Shown here in pieces: positions 7,486-15,489 of a stretch of 64,000 nucleotides of DNA. Below the pieces are notes generated by a model. That model searched no databases. It was not told where the DNA came from and saw only the letters and a list, made by a program, of their open reading frames with translations. Every line of letters begins with the position of its first letter. The stretch's first letter is position 1. Origin of the DNA: CANJIV01 sp046330225 (GTDB taxonomy: Bacteria > Actinomycetota > Thermoleophilia > Solirubrobacterales > Solirubrobacteraceae); contig JAXLTD010000003.1 of assembly GCA_046330225.1 (NCBI GenBank), positions 372,001-436,000 on the forward strand, read 5' to 3'. A program made the translations under genes and the position numbers.

Positions 7486-8323
7486 GCAGCTCCTCGAGGA
7501 AGTCGTCGGCGAGCGTGCCCGCGTACACGGGCACGGCCCAGCCGGTCAGGTTCACGTGCAGGTCCTCCCCCACCTCGGCGACGAGTTCGCCGCCGTCGAG
7601 GCGCACGGTCACGGGGCTGTCCCCGCCCCGCAGGACGTAGGCGACGGCCGCGCCGGTCGCCCCGGTGCCGGAGGACATCGTCTCCCCCACGCCGCGCTCG
7701 AAGATCCGCGCCCGAATGACGCCCGGCTCGGCCTCGGCGTACCACGACACGTTCGTCCGGCGGGGGAACAGCGCGGCGCCCTCGATCTCCGGCCCCAGGG
7801 CCGGCAGGTCCAGCGCGTCCACCTCCGCCGGCGTCCCGACCGCGATGGCGCACTGGGGGTTGCCGATCGAGACGTGCTGAAACCGCCACTCGCGACCGCC
7901 AGAGGCGACGGTGCCGGCGCCGTCCGCGCCCCCCGCCGGGAAATCCGGAGAGGCAAGGCGGGCGCGGCCCATGTCGACGGTGCAGGTCGTCGGGCCGGTG
8001 ATCGACGGGCGGATCTCGCCAGCCAGCGTCGAGATGGAGAAGCGGTCGCGGTCGGTCCATCCGCGCCGGCGCAGGTAGAGGATCGCCTCGCGCGCTCCGT
8101 TGCCGGACAGCTCGGCCTCGCTGCCATCGGGATTGAAGATGCGCAGGTCAGCGACGAACTCAGGCGACGCCGGCGCAGACAGCAGCAGGATGCCGTCGCT
8201 CCCCACGCCGGTATGTGGCGCGCAGATCGCGCGGATGCGGCCGGGCGTGAGGTCGAACGGGATCGCGTCGGCCTCGACCACGAGGTAGTCGTTGCCAAGG
8301 GCCTGCCATTTCTCGAACTTCAT
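7472..8323 (-). CDS. dapF: Diaminopimelate epimerase with both catalytic cysteines replaced by serine
   Basis: A 283-residue protein with the DapF double hotdog-like fold signatures: N-terminal FEKWQALGNDYLVV, TGVGSDGILLL, and the central IGNPQCAI. DapF interconverts LL- and meso-diaminopimelate using a Cys-Cys acid/base pair. Here the first site reads LSGNGAR (Ser73 where Cys is expected) and the second GETMSSGTGA (Ser218 for Cys); I checked both codons (TCC) on the DNA. The rest of both loops is intact, so decay is unlikely. It sits between miaA (10-bp gap) and dapL (14-bp overlap). Either Ser supports catalysis here or the chemistry differs. Confidence 0.85.
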   Translation of the reverse strand: MKFEKWQALGNDYLVVEADAIPFDLTPGRIRAICAPHTGVGSDGILLLSAPASPEFVADLRIFNPDGSEAELSGNGAREAILYLRRRGWTDRDRFSISTLAGEIRPSITGPTTCTVDMGRARLASPDFPAGGADGAGTVASGGREWRFQHVSIGNPQCAIAVGTPAEVDALDLPALGPEIEGAALFPRRTNVSWYAEAEPGVIRARIFERGVGETMSSGTGATGAAVAYVLRGGDSPVTVRLDGGELVAEVGEDLHVNLTGWAVPVYAGTLADDFLEELHATQ

Positions 8324-8333
8324 GCGGGGCTCG

Positions 8334-9323
8334 TCACGGTGTCGGATCCGGCCGCCGGGAACGCGGCGGGGCGGCGGCGGAGTCTACGGCGGCCAGGCGC
8401 TCGGCGATGTGTGCCGCGACGTCGGCGGGGTCGCGGCCGGTCACGTCGATCTGGCTCGCCCCGGCCAGCTTGCGCATCCACGTGAGCTGACGCTTCGCGT
8501 ACACGCGGGTGCGCCGCTTCATCGCGGGGATGTCGCCGGCGAGCAGCTCATCGAACCCGACCGCCTTGCGCGCCGTCGGGGACGCGCCGGCGGCGCGGGC
8601 CGCCCGAACCTCAGATTGGGCGCCCGCGGCCACCATCGCGTCGACCCGCGCCTCGATCGCCGCGTAGAGCGCCTCGCGATCCATGACGAGGGCCGCCAGG
8701 ACCGTCGGATGGCGCGTCGCCTCGGTCCACAGCGCCGACGGCCCGGAGGGCGGCTGCAGCGCACCGGCGTCGAGGAGCTCGAGGGCCCGGACGATGCGGT
8801 GCCGGTCGTTGGGATCGATTCCCGCTGCCGCCCAGGGCGCGCGCTCGGCGAGCGCCGCGTGCAGCGCCGGAGCGCCGCTCCGCGCGACCTCCCCCTGCAA
8901 CCGCTCCCGCGCGCCGGGCGGGGGCGGCGGGCGCAGGTCGAGGTCGGCGAGGGCTGCCCGCAGATAGAGCCCCGACCCGCCCACGACGATCGGCCGCCGG
9001 CCGGCTGCCAGGAGCCCGTCGATCTCGGCGTGGGCGAGCGCGGCGTACTCGCCAACGCTGAACGTCGCATCGACCGGGACGCACGACACGAGCCGGTGCT
9101 CGAGGCGCGCCCGCTCGGCGGCGCTGGCGGCCCCGGTGAGCCGCTCGAGCCCCTCGTAGACCTGCAAGGCGTCGGCCGAGACGGCGACGGGCGCCTCCCC
9201 GCGAGCCCGGAGCGTGTCGGCCAGCGCGATCGCGACGGCGGTCTTGCCCACCCCGGTGGGGCCGAAGATCGCCGCGATGGCCCGAGGCGGCGGCGGGGCG
9301 GCGTGCGCGCGGACGGGCGGCAT
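8334..9323 (-). CDS. miaA: tRNA dimethylallyltransferase MiaA
   Basis: A 329-residue enzyme that transfers a dimethylallyl group to N6 of A37 in tRNAs reading UNN codons. The P-loop is GPTGVGKT at 21-28; SADALQVYEGLE follows as the conserved substrate-binding stretch (usually SADSxQVY), and the VGGSGLYLRA segment is present. The C-terminal QLTWMRKL matches the family. I start it at the ATG at 9323, which gives the normal length; the longer frame upstream is antisense to the FIST gene. MiaB, which acts next on the same nucleotide, is encoded about 4 kb away on the same strand. It shares a 22-bp divergent promoter gap with the FIST gene. Confidence 0.93.
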   Translation of the reverse strand: MPPVRAHAAPPPPRAIAAIFGPTGVGKTAVAIALADTLRARGEAPVAVSADALQVYEGLERLTGAASAAERARLEHRLVSCVPVDATFSVGEYAALAHAEIDGLLAAGRRPIVVGGSGLYLRAALADLDLRPPPPPGARERLQGEVARSGAPALHAALAERAPWAAAGIDPNDRHRIVRALELLDAGALQPPSGPSALWTEATRHPTVLAALVMDREALYAAIEARVDAMVAAGAQSEVRAARAAGASPTARKAVGFDELLAGDIPAMKRRTRVYAKRQLTWMRKLAGASQIDVTGRDPADVAAHIAERLAAVDSAAAPPRSRRPDPTP

Positions 9324-9329
9324 GCGCGG

Positions 9330-9337
9330 AGTATCGT
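9330..9337. promoter_or_regulatory. Overlapping divergent -10 elements for miaA and the FIST gene
   Basis: Only 22 bp separate the two divergent start codons. The plus strand has TATCGT at 9332-9337, 8 nt before the FIST GTG. The minus strand has GATACT at 9330-9335, 6 nt before the miaA ATG. Both fit leaderless promoters, and because they share bases initiation on one strand should exclude the other. Confidence 0.5.
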
Positions 9338-9345
9338 GCCCGACC

Positions 9346-10506
9346 GTGACCGTCCGCATCGGCACCGGACTCTCGACGCACGCCGATCCCCGGGTTGGCG
9401 CGATCGAAGCGGCGACCGCCGCCCGCGACGGGCTCGGCGGCAGCCGCTGCTCGGTGGCCGTGCTCTTTGCCGCCGGCACTCACCTCGCCGACCCGCACGC
9501 CACGCTCGAAGGCGTCCATGAGGCGCTCCTGCCCGGCTGGGCCGTCGGGTGCGGCGCCGGCGGGGTCCTCGGCTCCGGCCGCGAGATCGAGGAAGGCACG
9601 GCGGTCGCCGTCTGGGCCGCGGCGCTCGCCGGCGAGGTCGAGGCGTTCCACGCCTCCGCCCGCGAGGCGGAGGACGGCCTCGAGATCGCCGGGCTGCCCG
9701 ACCTGGAGGGCGCGTCCGCCGCGGTCCTGCTCGCCGATCCCTACTCCTTTCCGACCGATCAGCTGCTGCGCGGCCTCGGCGACCGGGCCCCGGGGGTGCC
9801 CGTGCTCGGCGGCGTGTCGAGTGCCCGCACCCTCGACGGTGACGCCGCGCTCTTCTGCGGGGAGGAGGTTCACGCCCGCGGAGCGGTCGGGCTGCGGCTC
9901 GAGGGCGTCGACGTGGTGCCCTGCGTCTCCCAGGGGGCCGCACCGGTCGGCCCGGAGATGACGATCACCGCCGCGGACGGCCACGTCATCCACGAGCTGG
10001 CGGGCGTGCCGGCCCTCACGAAGCTGCGCGAGGTCATGGCGGACCTCGACGCGTCCGAGCGGGCGCTCACGGCCAGCGGGCTGCTCGTCGGCATTGCGCT
10101 CGCGAGCGGCAGCCCCGACTACGCCCACGGCGACTTTCTCGTGCGCTCGCTGCTCGGGGCCGACGAGGAGAGCAAGGCGGTGTCGGTCGGCGCCCAGGTC
10201 GCCACTGGGCAGGTGGTCCGCCTGCACGCCCGCGACGCCGAGTCGGCCGCGCGCGACCTCGACGACGCCCTGGCCCTGCGGCGCACGGCCCTCGGCGGCG
10301 CGCCGGCGGCCGGGGCGCTCGTGTTCACCTGCAATGGACGGGGCGCGGCCATGTTCGGAGAGCCCGACCACGATGCGGGCTCGGTGCAGCGCGGGCTCGG
10401 CGGCGCGCCAGCGGCGGGATTCTTCGCCGCCGGGGAGATCGGCCCCGTCGGCGGGGAGAACTTCCTCCACGGGTTCACTGCCACTCTGGCAATCTTCGCC
10501 GCGTGA
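9346..10506 (+). CDS. FIST N/C-domain sensor-like protein
   Basis: A 386-residue protein made of FIST N (about 40-220) and FIST C (about 225-370) domains; FIST modules are predicted small-ligand (amino-acid) sensors usually attached to signalling outputs. Features seen include GWAVGCGAGGVLG in the N domain, GVPVLGGVSSA, and the C-terminal pair VFTCNGRGAAMFGEPDHDA and FFAAGEIGPVGGENFLHGF, both typical of FIST C. There is no fused kinase, methyl-accepting or cyclase domain, so any output must come from a partner. The GTG start follows a TATCGT -10 by 8 nt. It overlaps the SDR gene by 4 bases. Confidence 0.85.
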   Translation: MTVRIGTGLSTHADPRVGAIEAATAARDGLGGSRCSVAVLFAAGTHLADPHATLEGVHEALLPGWAVGCGAGGVLGSGREIEEGTAVAVWAAALAGEVEAFHASAREAEDGLEIAGLPDLEGASAAVLLADPYSFPTDQLLRGLGDRAPGVPVLGGVSSARTLDGDAALFCGEEVHARGAVGLRLEGVDVVPCVSQGAAPVGPEMTITAADGHVIHELAGVPALTKLREVMADLDASERALTASGLLVGIALASGSPDYAHGDFLVRSLLGADEESKAVSVGAQVATGQVVRLHARDAESAARDLDDALALRRTALGGAPAAGALVFTCNGRGAAMFGEPDHDAGSVQRGLGGAPAAGFFAAGEIGPVGGENFLHGFTATLAIFAA

Positions 10507-11300
10507 ACGTCGCCGGCCGGACCATCCTCCTCACCGGCGCGACCGGCGGCATCGGCGCGGCGATCGCCCGGGCCGCGGTCGCCCGCGGCGCTGCGCTCGT
10601 GCTCACCGGGCGCCAGGCCGACGTCCTGGACGCGCTGGCCGCCGAGGTGCGGGGCCGCGCGATCGTGGCGGACCTCGCCGAGCCCGGTGCCGCGGCCGCG
10701 CTCGCCGAGCAGGCGGGCCCCGTCGACGTGCTCATCGCCAACGCCGCCCTCCCCGCCTCCGGCCCGGTCCTCGAGTACACCCCCGAGCAGATCGACCGCA
10801 GCGTCGGCGTGAATCTCACGGTGCCGATCCAGCTTGCGCGGGCGCTTGCCCCGGGAATGGTCGAGCGCGGGGCCGGCCACGTCGTCTTCATGTCGTCGCT
10901 CAGCGGCAAGGCCGCCACGCCGGGCACGTCGCTCTACTCCGCCACGAAGTTCGGGCTGCGCGGCTTCGCCTCGGGGCTCCGCCAGGACCTCCACGGCACG
11001 GGCGTCGGCGTGTCGACCGTGTTCCCGGGCTTCGTCCGGGACGCCGGCATGTTCCACGACACCGGGACCCGGCTGCCGAAGTGGGTCGGGACGGTCAGCC
11101 CGGGCGATGTCGCCGAGAGCACGCTGCGCGCGATCGAGCACGACCGGGCTGAGACGGACGTCGCCCCGTTCGGGCTCCGGGCTGGATCGGCGTTCGCCAG
11201 CCTCTTTCCCGAGGCTGCCGCCCGCCTCGCCCGCCGGCTCGGCTCCGACGTCGTGTCGCGCCGGATGGGCTCCAGCGAGGCCCACCGCTCGCGCCGCTGA
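10503..11300 (+). CDS. Short-chain dehydrogenase/reductase
   Basis: A 265-residue classical SDR. TGATGGIG at 11-18 binds the dinucleotide, NAA at 80-82 stabilises the central sheet, and the catalytic set is Ser131/132, Tyr145 and Lys149 (YSATK). The residue after strand 2 is Arg (TGRQAD), which suggests NADP(H). The C-terminus extends beyond the core with a Pro/Arg-rich tail. The GTG start overlaps the FIST stop (GTGA). The substrate is unknown; pairing with a ligand-sensing FIST protein hints at a shared small molecule, but this is speculative. Confidence 0.88.
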   Translation: MNVAGRTILLTGATGGIGAAIARAAVARGAALVLTGRQADVLDALAAEVRGRAIVADLAEPGAAAALAEQAGPVDVLIANAALPASGPVLEYTPEQIDRSVGVNLTVPIQLARALAPGMVERGAGHVVFMSSLSGKAATPGTSLYSATKFGLRGFASGLRQDLHGTGVGVSTVFPGFVRDAGMFHDTGTRLPKWVGTVSPGDVAESTLRAIEHDRAETDVAPFGLRAGSAFASLFPEAAARLARRLGSDVVSRRMGSSEAHRSRR

Positions 11301-11324
11301 GCTGCCGGGGCCGCGCGGCGCCGG

Positions 11325-12305
11325 TCAGCCGGCCCGTGAGGCCTCCGCGCCGGTGCTCGCGCCGTCGCCGCCTCCCTCCACCCCGTCAGCGCCGGGCTCC
11401 CCCGCCGCCGAGACGACCGCCAGGATCTCGTCGGCCAGGCGGCTGCCCTCGCTCGCCTGCTTCGGTGTGGCCAGGATCCGCACGACGACCTCGTCCCCCA
11501 CGTACTCCTCGAGCACGATGTCCGGGGGCCGGCGGGTGTCGACCGTGATGGCCGCCTGGATGCGCGCCTGGATGTCGCTCGGCCGGACCGAGGCCGGCAG
11601 GCGCGCGCGCAGGTCGACCGAGTCGGGCTCCCGCACGGGCTTGATGGCGACCTGGAGCACGACGCTGTTCGGAATCATGATCCGTTCGTCGCCGTCGGCC
11701 AGCATCGTGTACAGCAGCCCGAGTGAGCTCACGACGCCTTCGATGGTCCCGGCCAGCGGGCCGCCTTGGAACCGGACCCGGTCCCCAACCCGGAAGGGGC
11801 GGGCGCTCAGCAGCACGGTGCCGGCGAACAGGTTTCCCAGCGTCTGCTGGGCGGCCAGGCCGATGATCACCGCGCTGAACGACGCGCCGATGACCAGGGT
11901 GCGAGGGTCGACGCCGGCGATGCGCAGGGCCACGAGCGCGGCGACGCCGATGGTCACCAGGCGGATGAGAAAGCCGACGGTGCCGGCGGTCCCGGGATCC
12001 AGGCGCCGGAAGAGGACCGGTCCCAGCGCGCGCCCAATGTCGCGGGCGAGCGCCCAGCCGAGGACCAGCAGGGCCGCGACCGTGACGATGCGAGCGACCT
12101 CGTCGTACTCGGCCCCGAAGAGCTGCTCGCGATTCGTGTAGAGCAGCACGACGCCCACGAAAGCCGGCAGGACCAGGAACAGCTGGCGGCGAGCCCGCTT
12201 GGCCGCCCTCGTCGAGATCTGGCTGCTGAGCCCGGCAGCCTCCCAGGCATGGCTGCGGGTCTCGAACATCGCGCTGATCGACGTGGGCTTGCGTTTGCCG
12301 AGCAT
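11325..12305 (-). CDS. MscS-family small-conductance mechanosensitive channel
   Basis: A 326-residue membrane protein with three hydrophobic segments (about 40-55, 72-88 and 103-165). The pore-lining TM3 region reads VIGASFSAVIIGLAAQQTLGNLFAG, with the Gly/Ala spacing and QxxLGNL signature of MscS. The beta domain follows with FRVGDRVRF and the MIPNS motif, then a C-terminal alpha/beta domain and a Gly-rich acidic tail. It releases solutes under hypo-osmotic shock. I prefer the ATG at 12305 over the GTG at 12311 because a TAGCCT -10 lies 9 nt upstream of the ATG. It is convergent with the SDR gene. Confidence 0.88.
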   Translation of the reverse strand: MLGKRKPTSISAMFETRSHAWEAAGLSSQISTRAAKRARRQLFLVLPAFVGVVLLYTNREQLFGAEYDEVARIVTVAALLVLGWALARDIGRALGPVLFRRLDPGTAGTVGFLIRLVTIGVAALVALRIAGVDPRTLVIGASFSAVIIGLAAQQTLGNLFAGTVLLSARPFRVGDRVRFQGGPLAGTIEGVVSSLGLLYTMLADGDERIMIPNSVVLQVAIKPVREPDSVDLRARLPASVRPSDIQARIQAAITVDTRRPPDIVLEEYVGDEVVVRILATPKQASEGSRLADEILAVVSAAGEPGADGVEGGGDGASTGAEASRAG

Positions 12306-12314
12306 GGTCACCAG

Positions 12315-12320
12315 AGGCTA
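12315..12320 (-). promoter_or_regulatory. Candidate -10 element of the MscS gene
   Basis: TAGCCT on the minus strand, 9 nt before the ATG at 12305, with no Shine-Dalgarno between. It matches the leaderless arrangement seen at other unit starts here. Confidence 0.4.
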
Positions 12321-12373
12321 ACCGCGCCGCGGCCAGAGGTTGCGCCCGCGCCTCGTGCGGATCGCCACGAGGC

Positions 12374-13384
12374 TCAGAACAGCGCGGCCTGCGCCGCGCG
12401 CGGCGCTGGGGGCTGCGGGGGCGCAACGGGGCCGCGACGCTCGGCCTCCCGCCAGGCGGCCGAGGGTCCTCCGGCCAGCGCGGCCAGCCGCCGGCGCTCG
12501 CCCGGCGCCAGATAGGCACCGCGGGCGTACAGGGCCTCGTACCGCGCAACCAGGTCGGGCCGGGCTGCGCGCAGCCAGTCGAAGAACACCGTCCGCGTCT
12601 CGCCGCGCAGGTGCAGCGCGACACCGCCGACCGATGTCGCCCCGGCCGCCGCGGCGGCGGCCAGGAGCGGCTCCACCTGGTGCGGCGCGTCATTGATCCC
12701 GGGCATGAGCGGCGCGACGAGCACCCCCGTCGGCACGCCGGCCCGGTTCAGTTCCGCGACCGCCTCCAGGCGCTTGCGCGGATGCGGCGTCCGTGGCTCG
12801 GTGGCCCGCCAGGCGGCTTCGTCCAGCGTCGGAATCGACAGGCTCGCCGTGAACCGCCCCGCGGCGGCCATCTCCTGGAACAGGCCGAGGTCGCGGAGCA
12901 GGAGCGGCGATTTCGTGAGGACCGAGCACGGCGTGGCGGCGTCCCGCAGCGCGGCCCAGATGCCCGGCATGAGCTCGTAGCGGCCCTCGACCCACTGGTA
13001 GGGATCGGTGTTCGTGCCCAGCGCGACGTGCTCGCGCCGCCACGACGGCTTGGCGAGCTCGGCCCGGAGCCGCTCGGGGGCGTTGACCTTCACGACGATC
13101 TCGCGCTCGAAGTCACGGCGGGCGTCGAAGCCGAGATACGTGTGGGTCGGCCGCGCGAAGCAGTACTGGCACGCGTGTGCGCACCCCCGGTACGGATTCA
13201 CGGTCCACCGGAAGGGCATCTGCGACGGCTCGGGCACCCGGTTGAGCACGCTGCGCGCGTGCACCTCGTAGAAGCGCGTGCCAAGCGCCTCGGGGGCCTC
13301 GAAGCGCCGCACGACCGCCCCATCCCGGTAGCCCGGGAGGCGGGCCCGCTGCTCTGCATCGACGGTGAGGCTGTCCCAGCGCAT
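12374..13384 (-). CDS. Radical SAM protein, Rv2578c-like (spore photoproduct lyase-related)
   Basis: A 336-residue radical SAM enzyme. The [4Fe-4S] ligands are C68, C72 and C75 in PYRGCAHACQYCFARPTH; the extended RGC-x3-C-x2-CFAR pattern and following FEREIVVKVNAP are characteristic of the Rv2578c/SplB-like branch, whose biochemical function is not established. GTNTDPYQ, LTKSP and SIPTLD motifs of the TIM barrel are present. Two in-frame ATGs (13384, 13402) both lie inside a 30-bp LexA-type palindrome; 13384 starts the conserved N-terminus. Placement under an SOS-type box supports a DNA-damage role. It follows miaB on the same strand but looks separately controlled. Confidence 0.85.
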   Translation of the reverse strand: MRWDSLTVDAEQRARLPGYRDGAVVRRFEAPEALGTRFYEVHARSVLNRVPEPSQMPFRWTVNPYRGCAHACQYCFARPTHTYLGFDARRDFEREIVVKVNAPERLRAELAKPSWRREHVALGTNTDPYQWVEGRYELMPGIWAALRDAATPCSVLTKSPLLLRDLGLFQEMAAAGRFTASLSIPTLDEAAWRATEPRTPHPRKRLEAVAELNRAGVPTGVLVAPLMPGINDAPHQVEPLLAAAAAAGATSVGGVALHLRGETRTVFFDWLRAARPDLVARYEALYARGAYLAPGERRRLAALAGGPSAAWREAERRGPVAPPQPPAPRAAQAALF

Positions 13385-13407
13385 GCGAACACATGTTCGC
13401 ATGCGCT
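13378..13407. promoter_or_regulatory. LexA/SOS box inside a 30-bp palindrome
   Basis: The core CGAACACATGTTCG (13386-13399) fits the Gram-positive/actinobacterial SOS-box consensus CGAAC-N4-GTTCG. The symmetry extends outwards: 14-base arms from 13378 and 13407 are perfectly complementary, and only the two central bases break it. It covers both possible starts of the radical SAM gene and lies 27-45 bp after miaB, so LexA binding should block that gene. Confidence 0.8.
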
Positions 13408-13429
13408 CCGGACGGACCCGCGCGGAGGG

Positions 13430-14743
13430 CTACCGGGCCAGCGATCCGACCAGCGACTGCGAGCCGGCCAGGGTCTGGCTCGTCGCGCGGGCGATCTCCA
13501 CGGGGACGATCTCCCCCGGGGCGGCGACGCCGTCGAAGTTCACGACCTTGTTGTGCGTCGTGCGGCCGCGCAGCCGGGCGGGGTCGTGCCGGGATGGCCC
13601 CTCCACGAGCACATCGAACGTCCGCCCCACGAAGCGGGCCGCCCGCTCCGCGGCGCGGGCCTGGACCAGGGGGACGAGCCGCTCCATCCGCTCCACCTTC
13701 ACCGCGTGGGGCACCTGGCCGGGCAGGCCCGCCGCCTCGGTTCCGCGCCGCGGCGAGTACACGAACGTGAAGGCGCCGTCGTAGCCGACGGCGTCGACGA
13801 CCTCCAGCGTCTGCGCGAAGTCCTCCTCGGTCTCGCCCGGGAAGCCGACGATGATGTCGGTGGTGAGCGCCACGTCCGGGACGTGGGAGCGGATGAGCCC
13901 GACGCGGTCGAGGTAGCGCTCGCGGGTGTAGGTCCGGCGCATCGCCTTGAGGATCCGGGTCGACCCGGCCTGGAGCGGCAAGTGGATGTGCGCGCAGACC
14001 GTTTCGAGCTCGGCATGGGCGCGCACGACGTCCTCGCGCATGTCCTTGGGGTGCGGGCTCGTGTAGCGGATGCGGTCGATGCCGGGCACGGCGTCGACCA
14101 TCGCGAGCAGCTCGGCAAACGTGACCCGCGGGCGCAGGTCGCGCCCGTAAGCGTTCACGTTCTGCCCGAGGAGCGTCACCTCCCGCACCCCGTCGGCAGC
14201 CAGCCGCCGCGCCTCGGCGACGAGCTCCTCGGCGGGCCGGCTGGCCTCCCGGCCGCGGGTGGACGGCACGATGCAGTACGCGCAGGCGCAGTTGCAGCCG
14301 ACACTGATCTGCATCCACCCCTGGAACGGCCGGGACCGCCGCTCGGGCAGCCGGCCCGCGAACTCCTCGAACTCGAAGTAGCCCTGGGCGGTGAGCGACT
14401 CGGACGTGAGGAACTCGGCCAGCTTGTGGACCTGCCCCGGCCCGAAGGCGACGTCGACGAACGGGAACTGCCGGAACACGTCGTCCTTGACCGACTGGGC
14501 CCAGCAGCCGCCCACGCCGATGAGCGTGCCCGGCCGGCGGGCCTTGTCGGCGGCGGCCTGGCGCAGATGGGCCACGAACCGGTCGTCGGCCTTCTCGCGG
14601 ATCGAGCAGGTGTTGAAGAGGATCAGGTCGGCGGCGTCCCGATCCGCCGCCACGTAGCCGAGCGCCTCGAGCATCCCTTCCATCCGCTCGGAGTCGTGCT
14701 CGTTCATCTGGCAGCCGAACGTGGTCAGGTGGTAGCCGGGCAT
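13430..14743 (-). CDS. miaB: tRNA-2-methylthio-N6-dimethylallyladenosine synthase MiaB
   Basis: A 437-residue radical SAM methylthiotransferase that converts i6A37 of tRNA to ms2i6A37. The N-terminal UPF0004 domain carries the auxiliary cluster ligands C11, C46 and C80. The radical SAM cluster is C150, C154 and C157 in GCNCACAYCIVP, followed by STRGRE. A TRAM RNA-binding domain closes the protein (about 370-430). It acts after MiaA, encoded nearby. The ATG lies 9 nt after a TACCCT hexamer without Shine-Dalgarno. Between miaB and miaA are four accessory genes that interrupt the usual close pairing. Confidence 0.95.
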   Translation of the reverse strand: MPGYHLTTFGCQMNEHDSERMEGMLEALGYVAADRDAADLILFNTCSIREKADDRFVAHLRQAAADKARRPGTLIGVGGCWAQSVKDDVFRQFPFVDVAFGPGQVHKLAEFLTSESLTAQGYFEFEEFAGRLPERRSRPFQGWMQISVGCNCACAYCIVPSTRGREASRPAEELVAEARRLAADGVREVTLLGQNVNAYGRDLRPRVTFAELLAMVDAVPGIDRIRYTSPHPKDMREDVVRAHAELETVCAHIHLPLQAGSTRILKAMRRTYTRERYLDRVGLIRSHVPDVALTTDIIVGFPGETEEDFAQTLEVVDAVGYDGAFTFVYSPRRGTEAAGLPGQVPHAVKVERMERLVPLVQARAAERAARFVGRTFDVLVEGPSRHDPARLRGRTTHNKVVNFDGVAAPGEIVPVEIARATSQTLAGSQSLVGSLAR

Positions 14744-14752
14744 CGCCGGCGC

Positions 14753-14758
14753 AGGGTA
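14753..14758 (-). promoter_or_regulatory. Candidate -10 element of miaB
   Basis: TACCCT on the minus strand, 9 nt before the miaB ATG. It fits the leaderless pattern of neighbouring units; no convincing -35 is seen. Confidence 0.4.
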
Positions 14759-14827
14759 GCGCGGCAGGACGGCGGCCCGGCGCCGCTGGCGGCGTCAGGG
14801 CCGCCGCGGTGTGGGACCATCGGGGCC

Positions 14828-15436
14828 ATGCTGCGCCGCCTCGCCGTGCCCCTGCTCCTCGGCGCGCTCGGCGCGCTCGCGGGCCCCGCGGCCGCCTACC
14901 GCTACGTCTCGCCCCGCCAGGCGCGCTGGGAGAAGCCCGTGGTCACGTACTCGGTCAGCGGGCCGCTGGCCGCCCCCGTGGCCCGCGGGGCGCGGGCCTG
15001 GAACCGGCTCGGCCTGCGGGTCCGGCTCGCGCGCGTCGGCTCGCCCGCCGAGGCCGACGTCCGGATTCGCAGCCGCGGCGGACCCTGCTCCGGCGCCGTG
15101 GGGCAGACCGACGTGCGCGAAGTGCGCTTCAGCGACGGCGTGCGCAGCTTCGCGCTCATCACCGGCCCGTTCGACCTGAGGATCGCCGCCGGCTGCGGCC
15201 CGATGACGGCCTACATCGCGGCGCACGAGCTCGGGCACGCGCTCGGGCTCGGCCACGAGCTGCGGCGCTGCGCGCTGATGAACCCCGAAGGCGACGCCGA
15301 CCTCGCCCGGCCGCAGTGCCCGCGCCGGCCCGCCGCCTACTGGCTCGCGCATCTGATCCAGCCTGACGACGCCCGCGGAGTCCGCGCGCTCTACGCGCGT
15401 GCGCTGCGGCCCCGGCTCTACGACGAGCTGCCCTGA
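14828..15436 (+). CDS. Secreted matrixin-like (M10 family) zinc metalloprotease
   Basis: A 202-residue exported protein. Residues 1-23 form a signal peptide (MLRR, Leu/Ala core, ending AAA). The catalytic zinc site is H133-E134-x2-H137-x5-H143 (HELGHALGLGH), the HExxHxxGxxH signature of metzincins, and Met151 in ALMNPEG is the Met-turn. Short length and absence of an obvious propeptide cysteine switch match bacterial matrixin-like proteases of unknown substrate. GACCAT lies 7 nt before the ATG, consistent with leaderless start. It is transcribed towards rny and separated from it by a convergent hairpin. Confidence 0.85.
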   Translation: MLRRLAVPLLLGALGALAGPAAAYRYVSPRQARWEKPVVTYSVSGPLAAPVARGARAWNRLGLRVRLARVGSPAEADVRIRSRGGPCSGAVGQTDVREVRFSDGVRSFALITGPFDLRIAAGCGPMTAYIAAHELGHALGLGHELRRCALMNPEGDADLARPQCPRRPAAYWLAHLIQPDDARGVRALYARALRPRLYDELP

Positions 15437-15451
15437 GCGGCAGCGCCGTCA

Positions 15452-15488
15452 CGCGGCGTGGCGTCGCCGCACGCGCCGCCACGCCGCG
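15452..15488. terminator. Bidirectional terminator hairpin between protease gene and rny
   Basis: Perfect 12-bp arms (CGCGGCGTGGCG at 15452-15463 and its complement at 15477-15488) flank a 13-base loop in the 53-bp gap between two convergent genes. No U-tract on either strand. Confidence 0.6.
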
Positions 15489-15489
15489 C

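Noticed and set aside
12611..15436. A 941-residue plus-strand frame ending in the protease gene
   Set aside because: Only the last 202 residues have real protein character (signal peptide and HExxHxxGxxH). The rest is antisense to miaB and the radical SAM gene.
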